Source: Gilliamella apis (GTDB lineage Bacteria; Pseudomonadota; Gammaproteobacteria; Enterobacterales; Orbaceae). From it: a stretch of 64,000 bases of DNA. The notes beneath the pieces are model-generated. The model was given only the letters and a program-made list of their open reading frames with translations. It had not been told where the DNA came from and did no database searches. The position numbers and the translations under genes are program-made. Every line of letters begins with the position of its first letter. Position 1 is the stretch's first letter. The DNA lies in contig NZ_CP132381.1 in the NCBI RefSeq assembly GCF_030758615.1, positions 2,294,001 to 2,358,000 of the forward strand, given 5' to 3'. Shown piece by piece: positions 10,206 through 18,900 of the stretch.

Positions 10206-10591
10206 GATTTTAGTCTTAAAAACCCCGCTCCTCAAATTTTTTTATTCGGTGAGTTTCGGACGTTTTGTTGTTTAATAGCTAGTTCTATACGGAGATTACG
10301 TCCGAGTAAAGAGGGTTTGCGCAAACCCTCTTTACCAACTCCCGCGGCGACCACGCAAGTGGTCACGATGTGACTGCCTTCCGCCTGCGTTCGCTCTTAA
10401 AGCACCAGCGGTTATTTGTTCCTAACAAAAAAACAGCCTTGTCAAACTTCCCTTTTGCCATGCTAACCTCACTCAGTTATCAGCACATTGCTAAAGTCGC
10501 TAAATGAGAAGCACTAAACTAATTGATAAAAATAAACTTTTATTATTGACCCTAGCTGATGTTATAACTAATTTTAGTGATTTATCGGATG
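10206..10591. repeat. 387-bp tandem repeat, copy 2
   Basis: A head-to-tail copy of 9819-10205 with scattered substitutions and 1-nt indels. The main hairpin reads GAGGGTTTGCGCAAACCCTC: both arms changed together compared with copy 1 (TTC/GAA to TTT/AAA), so base pairing is kept. Confidence 0.85.
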
Positions 10592-10625
10592 GATTTTAGT
10601 CTTAAAAACCCCGCTCCTCAAAATT
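10592..10625. repeat. Partial third copy of the tandem repeat
   Basis: The first 30 or so bases of the unit (GATTTTAGTCTTAAAAACCC and on through CTCCTCAAA) recur once more and then stop, immediately before the distal end of CRISPR array 1. Confidence 0.75.
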
Positions 10626-10633
10626 TTCCACTT

Positions 10634-10647
10634 TTACAGCCTTGAAC
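10634..10647 (-). repeat. Truncated CRISPR repeat at distal end of array 1
   Basis: TTACAGCCTTGAAC matches the last half of the array repeat (one or two changes). It is separated from the first full repeat by only 20 nt instead of 32. Degeneration of the leader-distal repeat is usual in CRISPR arrays. Confidence 0.5.
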
Positions 10648-10667
10648 TTTGGGCGTTTGATAAGTTG

Positions 10668-10935
10668 TTTCTAAACGGCTTATGCAGCCTTGAAGTAACC
10701 ATCTGGGATTTCCCCCACTTCTTGCATTTTCTAAACGGCTTATGCAGCCTTGAAGACAACATTCGACGAAATCAAAGAACTTGCGCTTTTCTAAACGGCT
10801 TATGCAGCCTTGAAGGTACTTTGCAGTTTATGGGTGCCCCTCGTACTTTTCTAAACGGCTTATGCAGCCTTGAAGGGTAAAATCGCGGTGACGGGGACAT
10901 GTTCCAGTTTCTAAACGGCTTATGCAGCCTTGAAG
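10668..10935 (-). CRISPR. CRISPR array 1, type I-F, 5 repeats and 4 spacers
   Basis: Five identical 28-bp repeats start at 10668, 10728, 10788, 10848 and 10908, separated by four 32-bp spacers. On the transcribed (minus) strand the repeat begins CTTCAAGGCTGCATAAGCCG and ends in the handle TTTAGAAA; GGCT-gcata-AGCC forms the Cas6f hairpin. The leader is on the right, next to csy4, so the newest spacer is 10876-10907. The third spacer from the left (10816-10847) is identical to one in array 2. Confidence 0.97.
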
Positions 10936-11140
10936 TAGAAACTCAAATACTATAAACATTGTTGTGCAAAAGGCAAAGTCTATTTTACTTTGCAAAAACC
11001 CTTTTTTTGGGTGGCTTTTCAATTAATTGATTTTTAGAAATTTTATTTTTAGTTAAAAAAAAGGGTTAACACTGCATGGTATTTAGGTTCCAAAAACCCC
11101 TTCCTCAAGTTTTTTAGCTTTAAAAAGTACGCTCCTCAAA
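10936..11140 (-). promoter_or_regulatory. Leader of CRISPR array 1
   Basis: AT-rich sequence adjoining the last repeat, homologous to the array 2 leader. Both begin TAGAAAC and share an ATTGTT block. Both carry an inverted pair AAACCCTTTTTTT / AAAAAAAGGGTT whose first CCC is exactly 64 nt from the repeat (10999 here). Beyond it lies an AAAAACCCCTTCCTCAAG element (from 11094) and a diverged copy at 11120. Confidence 0.75.
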
Positions 11141-11174
11141 ATTTGTGCCGTTAATATTGTTAATTATTGGCAGC

Positions 11175-11199
11175 TAAGGGCATTATAATAATGCCCTTA
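11175..11199. terminator. Hairpin after csy4
   Basis: AAGGGCATTAT-a-ATAATGCCCTT, an 11-bp perfect stem just past the csy4 stop. It lacks a clean U tract on the minus strand, so it may be a 3'-end stabilising hairpin or a weak terminator separating csy4 from the array 1 leader. Confidence 0.5.
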
Positions 11200-11207
11200 T
11201 TATTTAG

Positions 11208-11777
11208 TTAAAAATCAGGAACAGTTGCTGTTTTGCTGAGTCCGTAACTATTAAATGTTCCTTCAACAGCCGTTGCACATTTTTGTTGTTTCAGCCACAT
11301 AATAAAATGTTGCCCAGTGCTTTTGCTAGCAAAATGAAGGTGTGGATAGTTCAAATGAAGGCTGCCCCATTTTTCAACCATTTTGTTTTTTACCTCGGCT
11401 GACCATTTACCTTGTGCGGTTAAACGTTTTTCGGCTCGTCTTAAAGCACTTTGTCCTTTAGGATTGATACGAATTAAGCGTAGGTAACCTTTAACACTTG
11501 TCGGTACAGATGCTATTGGCAAAGCTAACGTGTAATCACTAACTACGGCCTGCTGCTGTAAGGCCGTTTTAAATTGTTGTAACTGCGCTTCATCGCCAAA
11601 TAACCGGATAATCCCACCTAATGTTCTGTGGACATTATAACAAGGAAAGCTAACCGCAATATTGCCTTGATGATTAACTAACACCTGATGCAGTGATTGC
11701 ATAACTTGATTAATCACTTCAGTTTCAGTTATCTCCAGTTGTGGAATTGCCCGTAGTTCAAAATAGTGAGTAAGCAT
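11208..11777 (-). CDS. csy4: Csy4/Cas6f, crRNA-processing endoribonuclease
   Basis: 189 residues from the ATG at 11775-11777 (GGAG upstream); an upstream in-frame extension overlaps csy3 and is not family sequence. Family marks match P. aeruginosa Csy4: SLHQVLV with catalytic His30, the STGQHF block containing the catalytic serine, an arginine-bearing helix (ALRRAEKRL) and the ending YGLSKTATVPDF. It cuts the repeat RNA at the base of its hairpin and stays bound as the 3' cap of the Csy complex. It is the last gene of the csy operon, 5 nt from csy3. Confidence 0.95.
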   Translation of the reverse strand: MLTHYFELRAIPQLEITETEVINQVMQSLHQVLVNHQGNIAVSFPCYNVHRTLGGIIRLFGDEAQLQQFKTALQQQAVVSDYTLALPIASVPTSVKGYLRLIRINPKGQSALRRAEKRLTAQGKWSAEVKNKMVEKWGSLHLNYPHLHFASKSTGQHFIMWLKQQKCATAVEGTFNSYGLSKTATVPDF

Positions 11778-11781
11778 AATA

Positions 11782-12795
11782 TTACTCCTTACCACTAGCA
11801 CCAAATACACCACCACGAATCAGAACTGCAATAACATAATGTTGTTGTTCAAGCGTTGGTTTTTCACCTTTCAGTACCCAATTATCAAATAAGGTATAAA
11901 AATCCTGTTTTTGTTTAGGTTGTCTAAAAGCATGTCCCATAGTGGTAACTGCACCATAAGGTTCAATGGCAATCGGAAACTCGGCGTTTTCAGCATACCA
12001 AGTATCAATAGTTCGAATGGCATTGCTGATTTTTTGCGAGTGCATTGCTGCTTGACCGTTTTTTTCATACAAGACTTTACTTTTTTCTTTACCAGTATCC
12101 AAAATCAATTCTTGTGATGGATAGACCTCTTGCCCTAATCCCATTTTTAATTTGGCTTGAATATCGAAAATAACAAACTCTTTGCCTAATAAGCCAGCTT
12201 CAATCAAAGCAGCGAGGTCATTTACCGATTTGTCATCACAATCAAATGAATTTAATTGATATTGCTTAACATCACTCACTTCAATCGTTGCTATTTTGTC
12301 ATCTTTTTTACGAGTAATGCTAATACTGATTTGTTCAGCAGCCATACGATTACGCCATAACCAACGACCATTTAAAATATTAATTGCATAACGTTTGGCT
12401 AGTGCTTGCAACCCTTCTGATTTGATATAGCTTTGAGTCGTTTTGGTTAACTCATCTTGATAGTCAACATTATTACAAACTGATGGCGAACCTAAGAAAG
12501 GTAGTACTTTACAGCTCCATTTAACCACTAAGGTATCTTTATCGGCATCAAGCGCTGCAACATCGACTGTTTGTAAATTAGCTTTTTGAATTTCAGCATC
12601 TAATTTAGCCGGATCATTTGCTAAAGCATTTTTAAGCCGATTCGAAATGGTACCGCGAACAGATTTTTCAGATAATAAAACTGGTGTTAATTTTTGGTCA
12701 TCATGGCTATTTTGCTGGGCAAAAATGGCATCAGAAATATCAAAACTACGTTCAAAGGCTAATACTGATGCGGTGGTGATTTTATCTTTACTCAT
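11782..12795 (-). CDS. csy3: Csy3/Cas7f, Csy complex backbone
   Basis: 337 residues, the usual length for Csy3. It starts MSKDKITTASVLAFERSFD, close to known Csy3 N-termini, and contains the RNA-binding RAMP fold (RWLWRNR and GHAFRQP-type motifs). Six copies coat the crRNA guide in the type I-F complex. An ATG with a purine-rich GGAAT upstream lies 35 nt from csy2, consistent with one operon. Confidence 0.95.
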   Translation of the reverse strand: MSKDKITTASVLAFERSFDISDAIFAQQNSHDDQKLTPVLLSEKSVRGTISNRLKNALANDPAKLDAEIQKANLQTVDVAALDADKDTLVVKWSCKVLPFLGSPSVCNNVDYQDELTKTTQSYIKSEGLQALAKRYAINILNGRWLWRNRMAAEQISISITRKKDDKIATIEVSDVKQYQLNSFDCDDKSVNDLAALIEAGLLGKEFVIFDIQAKLKMGLGQEVYPSQELILDTGKEKSKVLYEKNGQAAMHSQKISNAIRTIDTWYAENAEFPIAIEPYGAVTTMGHAFRQPKQKQDFYTLFDNWVLKGEKPTLEQQHYVIAVLIRGGVFGASGKE

Positions 12796-12830
12796 AATTC
12801 ATTCCTTTTTTCAATGCTAAACTTGTTTAA

Positions 12831-13748
12831 TTAATCTTGATTAATAATATATATATCTGCGTCATTCGATTGCAGTTCGCTGCATTTATAACGCCAAAAT
12901 GCTTGAGATAAATTGTCTTGTAACCTTAGTGGAAATACCCACTTACCTAATCCATAAATACATTCGACAAATTGCGTTGGATGCTCATTACTACGGGCAT
13001 GTTCAACCTTTCCTGCTTCAAACAGTGGTGAAATAGCTTGATAACCAAGGGGTATTGGCACTAACCAACCTCGTCCCTGCTTGACCGATGTGGTTTGCCA
13101 CTGATCTTTTTCTTGTGGATGATGGTGCAACATGGCAGTTTCAACTAATGCATCAAGTGCAGTGGCATTCGGATCTTTTTGTTGTAGCTCCGCAGTGATT
13201 TCCTGTAAATCTTGCTGCGCTTCAACTAAGACAAAAGCAGGTAATAAAGCTTGAGTTAAATCATCAAGAGATTCTGAAGCTGAATATAATCCTACTGATT
13301 CAATCTCAATAACTTGACCACCAGCAATACGTTGCTGATAGAGCTTTTGTGTTATCATGTTAATAAATTTTTCTTGATCATTAACATCATCGAGGGTTTC
13401 ACGATCCTCAATTTTTACCTCAACAATTAAAGACACATCTAGATGTACCCGTCCTTCTTCGATAATCGAGCGGGTATCACCATTTTTAGCTAACGGATTG
13501 CGAGTGAGTCGAAATGTATAATCCGCATAATTATTAGGTCGATAAACTTGTACATCACAATCATGACAAGCGATTAATACACCATCCAGATAGATAGGAT
13601 CATCCGACTCAATTTTTCGATTTAAAGCATGAATCGCCCCTAAAAAGCCAGAGATAGCCGGAAAACCATAAGTTAATGGACTGGAGATGGCATTGGCATT
13701 ATGAATTTTGACATGGTCAAATAGAAGATAGAATTTTAAAGATGCCAT
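12831..13748 (-). CDS. csy2: Csy2/Cas5f
   Basis: 305 residues, a RAMP protein that with Csy1 forms the crRNA 5'-handle end of the complex. Family features include FDHVKIHNANAISSPLTYGFPAISGFLGA near the start and a GRGWLVPIPLGYQAI block. The start codon overlaps the csy1 stop (TAATG), indicating translational coupling. Confidence 0.94.
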   Translation of the reverse strand: MASLKFYLLFDHVKIHNANAISSPLTYGFPAISGFLGAIHALNRKIESDDPIYLDGVLIACHDCDVQVYRPNNYADYTFRLTRNPLAKNGDTRSIIEEGRVHLDVSLIVEVKIEDRETLDDVNDQEKFINMITQKLYQQRIAGGQVIEIESVGLYSASESLDDLTQALLPAFVLVEAQQDLQEITAELQQKDPNATALDALVETAMLHHHPQEKDQWQTTSVKQGRGWLVPIPLGYQAISPLFEAGKVEHARSNEHPTQFVECIYGLGKWVFPLRLQDNLSQAFWRYKCSELQSNDADIYIINQD

Positions 13749-15128
13749 TAGAAGATCCCCTCCTTCCTACGTTGACTTGCTTTTACTGCCGCGTGAAATT
13801 CACGACACCATTCTCGATATTCAACATCAGAAAATTGTGTTTCAATATTTTTGAATTTCTTTTTTAAGGCTTTTTGAATCCAGGAAGCAAAATCAAGCTC
13901 TAACTCCCCTAACCAATCACCTTGCTCATACTGATGTTTAAAGTTTTCTTCATCTTCAAGTTCAGCCCGATTAGGATCAAGCCAAAGTTTTTGTGACATT
14001 GGCAACGAATAATCACGACTCCAACCTGCCGGCATGGAAGTTTGTATATTCCGAGCAAATTTAAGCAATAAAGTTAAAATAACCGCAAAGGCATCTTTTC
14101 GGTTATCCCGCTCTTCAACTACATTTTTGGGTGCAGCAACCATATCGAACAATAATCGAAAACCAAATCGACAGAAATACTGTAAGGAATGGTCAAATAC
14201 ATTTTTTTTATTTAAGCTGATTGACGGAAATCGAGAATCGCTCGAATTTAGGTGGCATTGAAGGTAATAAAAAATTACGACCGCCTTGATTACTAGTTAA
14301 TTGACTTACCCCTTGTGGATTACTCCCTCCAAGTTTAACCACCGCAAGCTCATGAAAAGTAAAATAAGGTTGATGTTCGGCTCCCTTCAAGCGCCGTTGT
14401 TCACGAGCTTTTTTATTTTCTTCGGAAAAGCGGGTTTGTACTTTTTGATAGACGACATTACACAAAGATGTGGGATGCAGAGGAACAAGCAAACGATAAT
14501 TATCTTCTTGTTGTGACAAATAACTCTCTTCACTATTCGGCCAATAAAGTTGCTTATTAAGTTCGTCAGCTTTCGGTTTTTCAAAATCATTAAAAATAAC
14601 TTTTTTAAAATTGGCTAAATAGATTGCTGCTTTCTGCTCATCATCAGATAGCGCTTTTAGTACAGCTGGATGATCGTCAATAATTAATTCTAATAATGTT
14701 TTATCTCCATTAATACATTGATTCAATAGAGAAAATATATCTAAACCGGCAGCATTTCCTGAACTATCAGCTACTAAATGTGTTGGTGTTGATGAAGATA
14801 CATATTGCTGTTCATTTGGTTTGGTAATTGTAAAATTGTTAACGTTATCACCTAAACTTGAAGAATGAATGGCCTTAGAAGAGTGGTGACAAATGGATAT
14901 CCAAAACAATCTACGCGTTGCAGCATCTTCCATCCAATTTTCAAAATCAAATCTTTTACTCAGTTCTGACATCTTCTGTTGAGATTCATTAACAGCCTTT
15001 TGATCGCCCGCTTGTTTAGCTTTTTCTAATTTGGTCAGTTCACTTTTATAACTGCTGTTATTAGCAAGCCGTTGCTGAAGAAAGTCGATAATAACCTTTC
15101 TTATATCTTGCCAAGAAATATTATTCAT
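13748..15128 (-). pseudogene. csy1: Csy1/Cas8f large subunit, split by a +1 frameshift
   Basis: Two adjoining reading frames together make a normal Csy1. The first (15128 to 14208) runs from MNNISWQDIRK to FSISVNQLK and a TAA stop; it includes the family block GGSNPQGVSQLTSNQGGRNFLLPS. The second continues in another frame with the Csy1 C-terminus (FDMVAAPKNVVEER..., MPAGWSRDYSLP). Removing one A at CTTAAATAAAAAAAA (about 14211) restores a 459-residue frame. Csy1 recognises the PAM and begins target opening, so a real break would cripple interference unless it is read through. Start ATG has AAGGAGG. Confidence 0.88.
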
Positions 15129-15159
15129 TGGCCCTCCTTATATTTTCAATATACTAAAC

Positions 15160-15192
15160 AAAAAGGCCTATACAATTAAGTATAAGCCTTTT
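15160..15192 (-). terminator. Intrinsic terminator between the small gene and csy1
   Basis: On the minus strand AAAAGGCTTATAC-ttaatt-GTATAGGCCTTTTTGTTT forms a long stem with one mismatch and a T5 tract. It lies just after the stop of the 107-residue gene and about 30 nt before csy1, so csy1 transcription must read through it or start within a very short gap. Confidence 0.65.
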
Positions 15193-15196
15193 ATTT

Positions 15197-15520
15197 TTAT
15201 GCTACTTTATAAATTAAATATAACTTTAATATATTAAGTGCTTCATTATTATATAGCCATTGATTATTAGTGTTTAAATGTCTATATTTTGATTGATTGA
15301 GCGCTAAGTTTTTAATCAATAATTCAACTTCTTTTCTAGTTGAGATATTAAGTATTTTCATAATATCTTTTACTGAATAATAATTAGAATTTGATGCTAA
15401 ACTTAAAATAACTTCATCATTTGCAGCTTGTTTATCAATTACAAATTTTTGTAATTTATTAAATACAAATTGGTCAATTGAAATTTGACATTGCATTGTC
15501 AACGTTTTATCCTTAAACAA
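15197..15520 (-). CDS. Small HTH-like protein upstream of csy1, unknown
   Basis: 107 residues, not recognised. The middle (YYSVKDIMKILNIST then KEVELLIKNLAL) looks like a winged helix-turn-helix, followed by a HLNTNNQWLYNNEAL segment that could be the wing. No signal peptide or membrane span. Start: TTG at 15518-15520 with GGGAGGA upstream; an ATG at 15494-15496 is an alternative. It is the first gene on the transcript leading to csy1 and is cut off from it by a terminator. A perfect inverted repeat lies in its promoter region, so autoregulation or cas regulation is a reasonable but unproven guess. Confidence 0.6.
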   Translation of the reverse strand: MFKDKTLTMQCQISIDQFVFNKLQKFVIDKQAANDEVILSLASNSNYYSVKDIMKILNISTRKEVELLIKNLALNQSKYRHLNTNNQWLYNNEALNILKLYLIYKVA

Positions 15521-15559
15521 AATTTTGTCCTCCCATTATATTTTGGATAAATTTTAAAC

Positions 15560-15586
15560 AACCCCAAATCTCGAACATTTGGGGTT
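15560..15586. terminator. Hairpin in leader of the small gene and csy operon
   Basis: AACCCCAAAT-ctcgaac-ATTTGGGGTT, a 10-bp perfect stem. Its T-rich flank (TTTTCTTTT) is on the plus strand. On the minus strand it is followed by GTTTAAAATTT, a poorer terminator, so attenuation of the csy transcript is possible only if weak. Confidence 0.45.
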
Positions 15587-15621
15587 TTCTTTTATATTAC
15601 ATCTAATTTTATAGAAATAAT

Positions 15622-15645
15622 AACATGTAATTTTCATTACATGTT
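15622..15645. promoter_or_regulatory. Perfect inverted repeat, candidate operator
   Basis: AACATGTAAT-tttc-ATTACATGTT has 10-bp arms and lies at and just after the predicted transcription start of the small HTH gene and csy operon. Such a symmetric site is typical for a dimeric repressor; the neighbouring HTH-like protein is the obvious candidate. Confidence 0.45.
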
Positions 15646-15649
15646 TGTC

Positions 15650-15677
15650 ATTCTATACATTAATCAGTAAAAGTCAA
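15650..15677 (-). promoter_or_regulatory. Predicted promoter of the small gene and csy operon
   Basis: On the minus strand TTGACT (15677-15672) and TAGAAT (15655-15650) are spaced by 16 bp. The resulting start near 15643 would give a leader of about 120 nt. It overlaps the putative crRNA-like guide target (15670-15699) and adjoins the inverted repeat at 15622-15645. Confidence 0.5.
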
Positions 15678-15701
15678 TATTTTTAGATCTAATATCATAG
15701 G
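15670..15701 (-). promoter_or_regulatory. Predicted target of the orphan crRNA-like guide, with PAM
   Basis: Minus-strand sequence after a CC PAM (15701-15700) reads TATGATATTAGATCTAA, against the guide TATGAAATTAGGTCTAA. They agree at 15 of 17 positions; the differences are at 6 and 12, and the next mismatch is at 18. The full 30-nt footprint covers the predicted -35 box. Partial pairing of this kind is expected to bind without cleavage. Confidence 0.55.
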
Positions 15702-15741
15702 GATAATGTAATTATTTGATAATAATTTATTGCAAACTAAT

Positions 15742-15827
15742 AAGAAAAACCGCCTATTCGGCGGTAATGATTAAGCGAAATATTAGACCTAATTTCATAT
15801 TTCTAAACTACCTATACGGCAGTGCAG
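15742..15827 (-). ncRNA. Candidate crRNA-like regulatory RNA (two orphan I-F repeats around a 30-nt guide)
   Basis: The upstream repeat (15800-15827) has 23 of 28 positions in common with array 2, keeps the hairpin CTGCC-gtata-GGTAG and ends in TTTAGAAA, the handle of both arrays. The guide is 15799 to 15770. The downstream repeat (15742-15769) keeps a perfect hairpin ACCGCC-gaata-GGCGGT, but its handle has become TTTTTCTT, so it doubles as an intrinsic terminator. A TATACT -10 box (15836-15831) would start RNA at the first repeat. The guide matches the nearby csy-side promoter. The layout resembles CreR RNAs known from other cas loci. Confidence 0.6.
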
Positions 15828-15959
15828 TTAAGTATAGAGTAATTATTCAAGCATTACTAGCATGCACTACTCAGCTGATTATTTTCTATAAAAATAGTTG
15901 AGGAAACACCTTTTTTTAAATATAAAATTTTTCTAAAAAATAATAAATAACCTCTTCTT
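15828..15959. other. Intergenic, cas3 end to orphan repeats
   Basis: AT-rich; no ORF. It contains the TATACT -10 box at 15831-15836 and, 17 bp upstream of it, TAGTAA as a poor -35 for the candidate small RNA. CTCA(g)CT / AG(t)TGAG around 15872-15904 could form an imperfect stem. Confidence 0.4.
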
Positions 15960-18900
15960 TTAGCTTCTATCTTTATAAAAACCAAAATAGGGATGAAAGC
16001 ACCAGCGTGTTTCGCTATTCACATTAATTGTACAAAATTCATTAGCTAGCCGATAATGATTTTTATCTGGAAAATATTCCGCTATTTGAGTAATCGCTTG
16101 CTCAACGGTATTGGTAAGCCATGGCTGTATCAATGGATTGGTAAATTGCCAATTATCATATTTAAAATTGTAATTTTGTGTATCCTCACACTGTTCGTTT
16201 GGCTTTTGCCAAGCGATTTCGGCATAACTAAATCGGTATTTACCGTTATCATCAAGTTGGCAAATATACTCATCTTGTGGTTGCTCTTGCAGCCTAAAAG
16301 GCGAGATTAACTGTAGATGAACACAATGGTGATGTGCCAAATCAGTTTGCCAATAACTGGTAACATAATTACTTTTACTAGCATTGATTGGAAACAAATT
16401 TGCCATAACCTTATGTTCTAATTCTGCTAGTGTTAAGCCTGCTTGCAAATCAGTCATAATACGAGGAACCGCATTAATATTCGCTAATTGTTCTGATGTT
16501 ATCAGTTGCTCAGTCTTATGGGTTTTTAATAAAAATAATGGTTTTTGCTCAAATCCCGGTTTAGTAAAACAAGCGCTATTAACACCTAAATTGTTGCCAT
16601 TCTTCATCGCTTCTAAATTACTGCCTAGAATCGCCACATTGGCACTTTCGGCCGTTTTTTCCGGTCTATGGCGCCAAACTCGTCCTACTAACTGAATAAT
16701 TGAACGCATTGAAGATGGCTCAACAATTGCCCAATCATAATCATGATCACGTCCAACTTCAGTAACCGGTGTGCCGATGACAATAAATATGTGATGTTGT
16801 TTATCACTGTCTTTTATTGCTGCACGGATTTCAGGTTGTTGAAATAATTTATTAACATCACTACGGTTTAAAATTCTATCCAATTTTTCTTCTAATTGAC
16901 TGCGCAATAGTAGCAGTTGTCTGGCATGATAAACCACCAGATGAAATTGAACATTTGCCGGTAACTCAGTTTGCTGGTAGATTTGCTTAGTGAGCGACAT
17001 CACATCATCAATGTGCGCAAAGCGCATTAAACCGACACTAATTTTTTTGTTGGTTTGCGGATCTTGTTGATGATGCTGTAAATGAAAATGATAAGCTTGA
17101 TCTAATAACTGTTGTGCCAATAGAGCATAGCCTAGTTCTGAATTTTCTTTTTTATTGAATGGGTAATTTAATAATTCTAAAATTTGTCCTCGACGACGAA
17201 TTGTCCCTTGTTGCAACTTATCTATTCTTTTTTCGATAAACTTCGTATGATGATGTTTAAAATTAACCGTATCAGCTATTTGTTCGAATGACTGCTGATA
17301 TTCATCAAACCATCCACAAATAATCCCCTGATTAGATCTTCCTGTATTCTGATTCCAAATTTTTCGACCGGCTTGATAAGCATCAAATAAACCACCAATA
17401 AGGTCTGGCGTTAAGGTGGCTGATGAGAGTAACACTTTACTGCCATAAAGCCCGGCTAAATAAACTAACCTTGCCAAAGCAGGTAAATCTCGCTGATCAA
17501 AATCATCCGGTTCATCTAAAATTAAATCAGCAGTAAGCAACCTTAAGGTAGGGGCAATATATTTGCCGCCTCTGAGACATTCGCTAGCTTGCATTAAGTG
17601 ATCAACGGTACATGTCACAATCGGCGCATAGATCAACTGACGAGCCTTACTGTTTTCGATAATGGTACCAAGCTCACAGTCAGCAATACCACTCTCTGCC
17701 ACATCAATATATTCATCGACTAATGATTCTATCGATTCACAACCAAGAGTTTCTTGATTTATCTCATTTTCATTTTTAGTAATTTTCGGCTGATTTTCTA
17801 ACTCAAATAGGGTCTTTGTTGCTCGACCCCCAACCAAAATAGCCAAATGCTCATCAGTTAAATGCAATCTTTCTCGTAACGCTTTACCTGTTTGTAAAGT
17901 TAATACTCGTAATCCTAAAGCAATCGTAAATCGTACTCCACGCTGTGGATTTGATAATGCATACATAATTCGACCATTAGCTAAGGTTTTACCACAGCCA
18001 GTCGATGCCATATTGACGCCAAAAAAACCATTATCATCACTTAACTGTTGATAACTTTTAGCCAAATCAAAAGCATGGTTTTGCCATTGAAAGCGTTTAA
18101 TGGTAGTGCGCTGCGTAAATGGTTTATGCTGATTAATTGCTGGTAATTCAGCGTTCATTTTAGGTAATAAGCGAGCAAAACGAGCGGTAAGATTAGCAAC
18201 ACCTAATAGATGATCATCCAATCGTTGATTGGCTTGCTGGCTTTTATTGGTATTGGCGATAAGAATATCTTCAACCTTTTGGGCTTCTTCGTCATTGATT
18301 GATATGCTGGAATAGTTATGGTCAGCAACCATAAGACTTAATCGTGATAGATGTAATAATAATGAATCAATATTGGTTAATTGCATTAAAGGTGGGTGAT
18401 TAATTGCCTTGCTTGCATAGCGACTTAATTTTTTAAGCCAAGATTGGCTTAAGGTTATATCACTTTTAAGTTGCCAAAAATCGGCACTGTCTTCAATATT
18501 AAAATTTCTAACCCATTGTTCAACTGCTTTAAATGTTTTAAAAAAGCTTTTTATTGTGAGACCCGAAATATCGAAATCATCTTTTTGCTTATTTTGACAA
18601 TCTTTATATCTAACTGGCATTAAAAAAGGCATGCGATGGTGTGACACAATTAACCAGCCAATCCATTGGGCTAATAATGGCAATTGAGAGAGATCGTTTT
18701 TTTCTGTCTTTGCTAGCTCTTTATACCAATCAGGTGTAATTTGTTGATGATCAGCAAAATTAGCTAAACGGGTTAAAACCTCTTGATTAGTATTACAATC
18801 ACGAATCATCAATAAGAATAACTGTAATGAAATCCACTCATGGCGAAACGGATCACCTGCCAGTCGACTTTTACGTAATTTATCTTGAAAACCGACTGTC

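Noticed and set aside
10191..10373. 60-codon frame ending in TPAATTQVVTM
   Set aside because: Inside the 387-bp repeat; no ribosome site, and the other copy does not keep the same open frame. Treated as part of the repeat.
10665..11022. Open frames reading repeated LNGLCSLE or LQGCISRLE on either strand
   Set aside because: They are translations of the 28-bp CRISPR repeats and spacers of array 1, open only because the 60-bp period is a multiple of three.
14208..14220. Programmed frameshift as the sole explanation of split csy1
   Set aside because: There is no conserved stimulator visible, and three other genes show similar one-base defects, so mutation or sequencing error is at least as likely.
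14387..14590. 67-codon frame inside csy1
   Set aside because: Lies within csy1 in another frame, without family likeness or ribosome site.
15676..15695. Plus-strand match between the orphan guide and TCTAATAT at 15688
   Set aside because: In that orientation the seed bases do not match and there is no CC PAM. The minus-strand match at 15683-15699 is far better.
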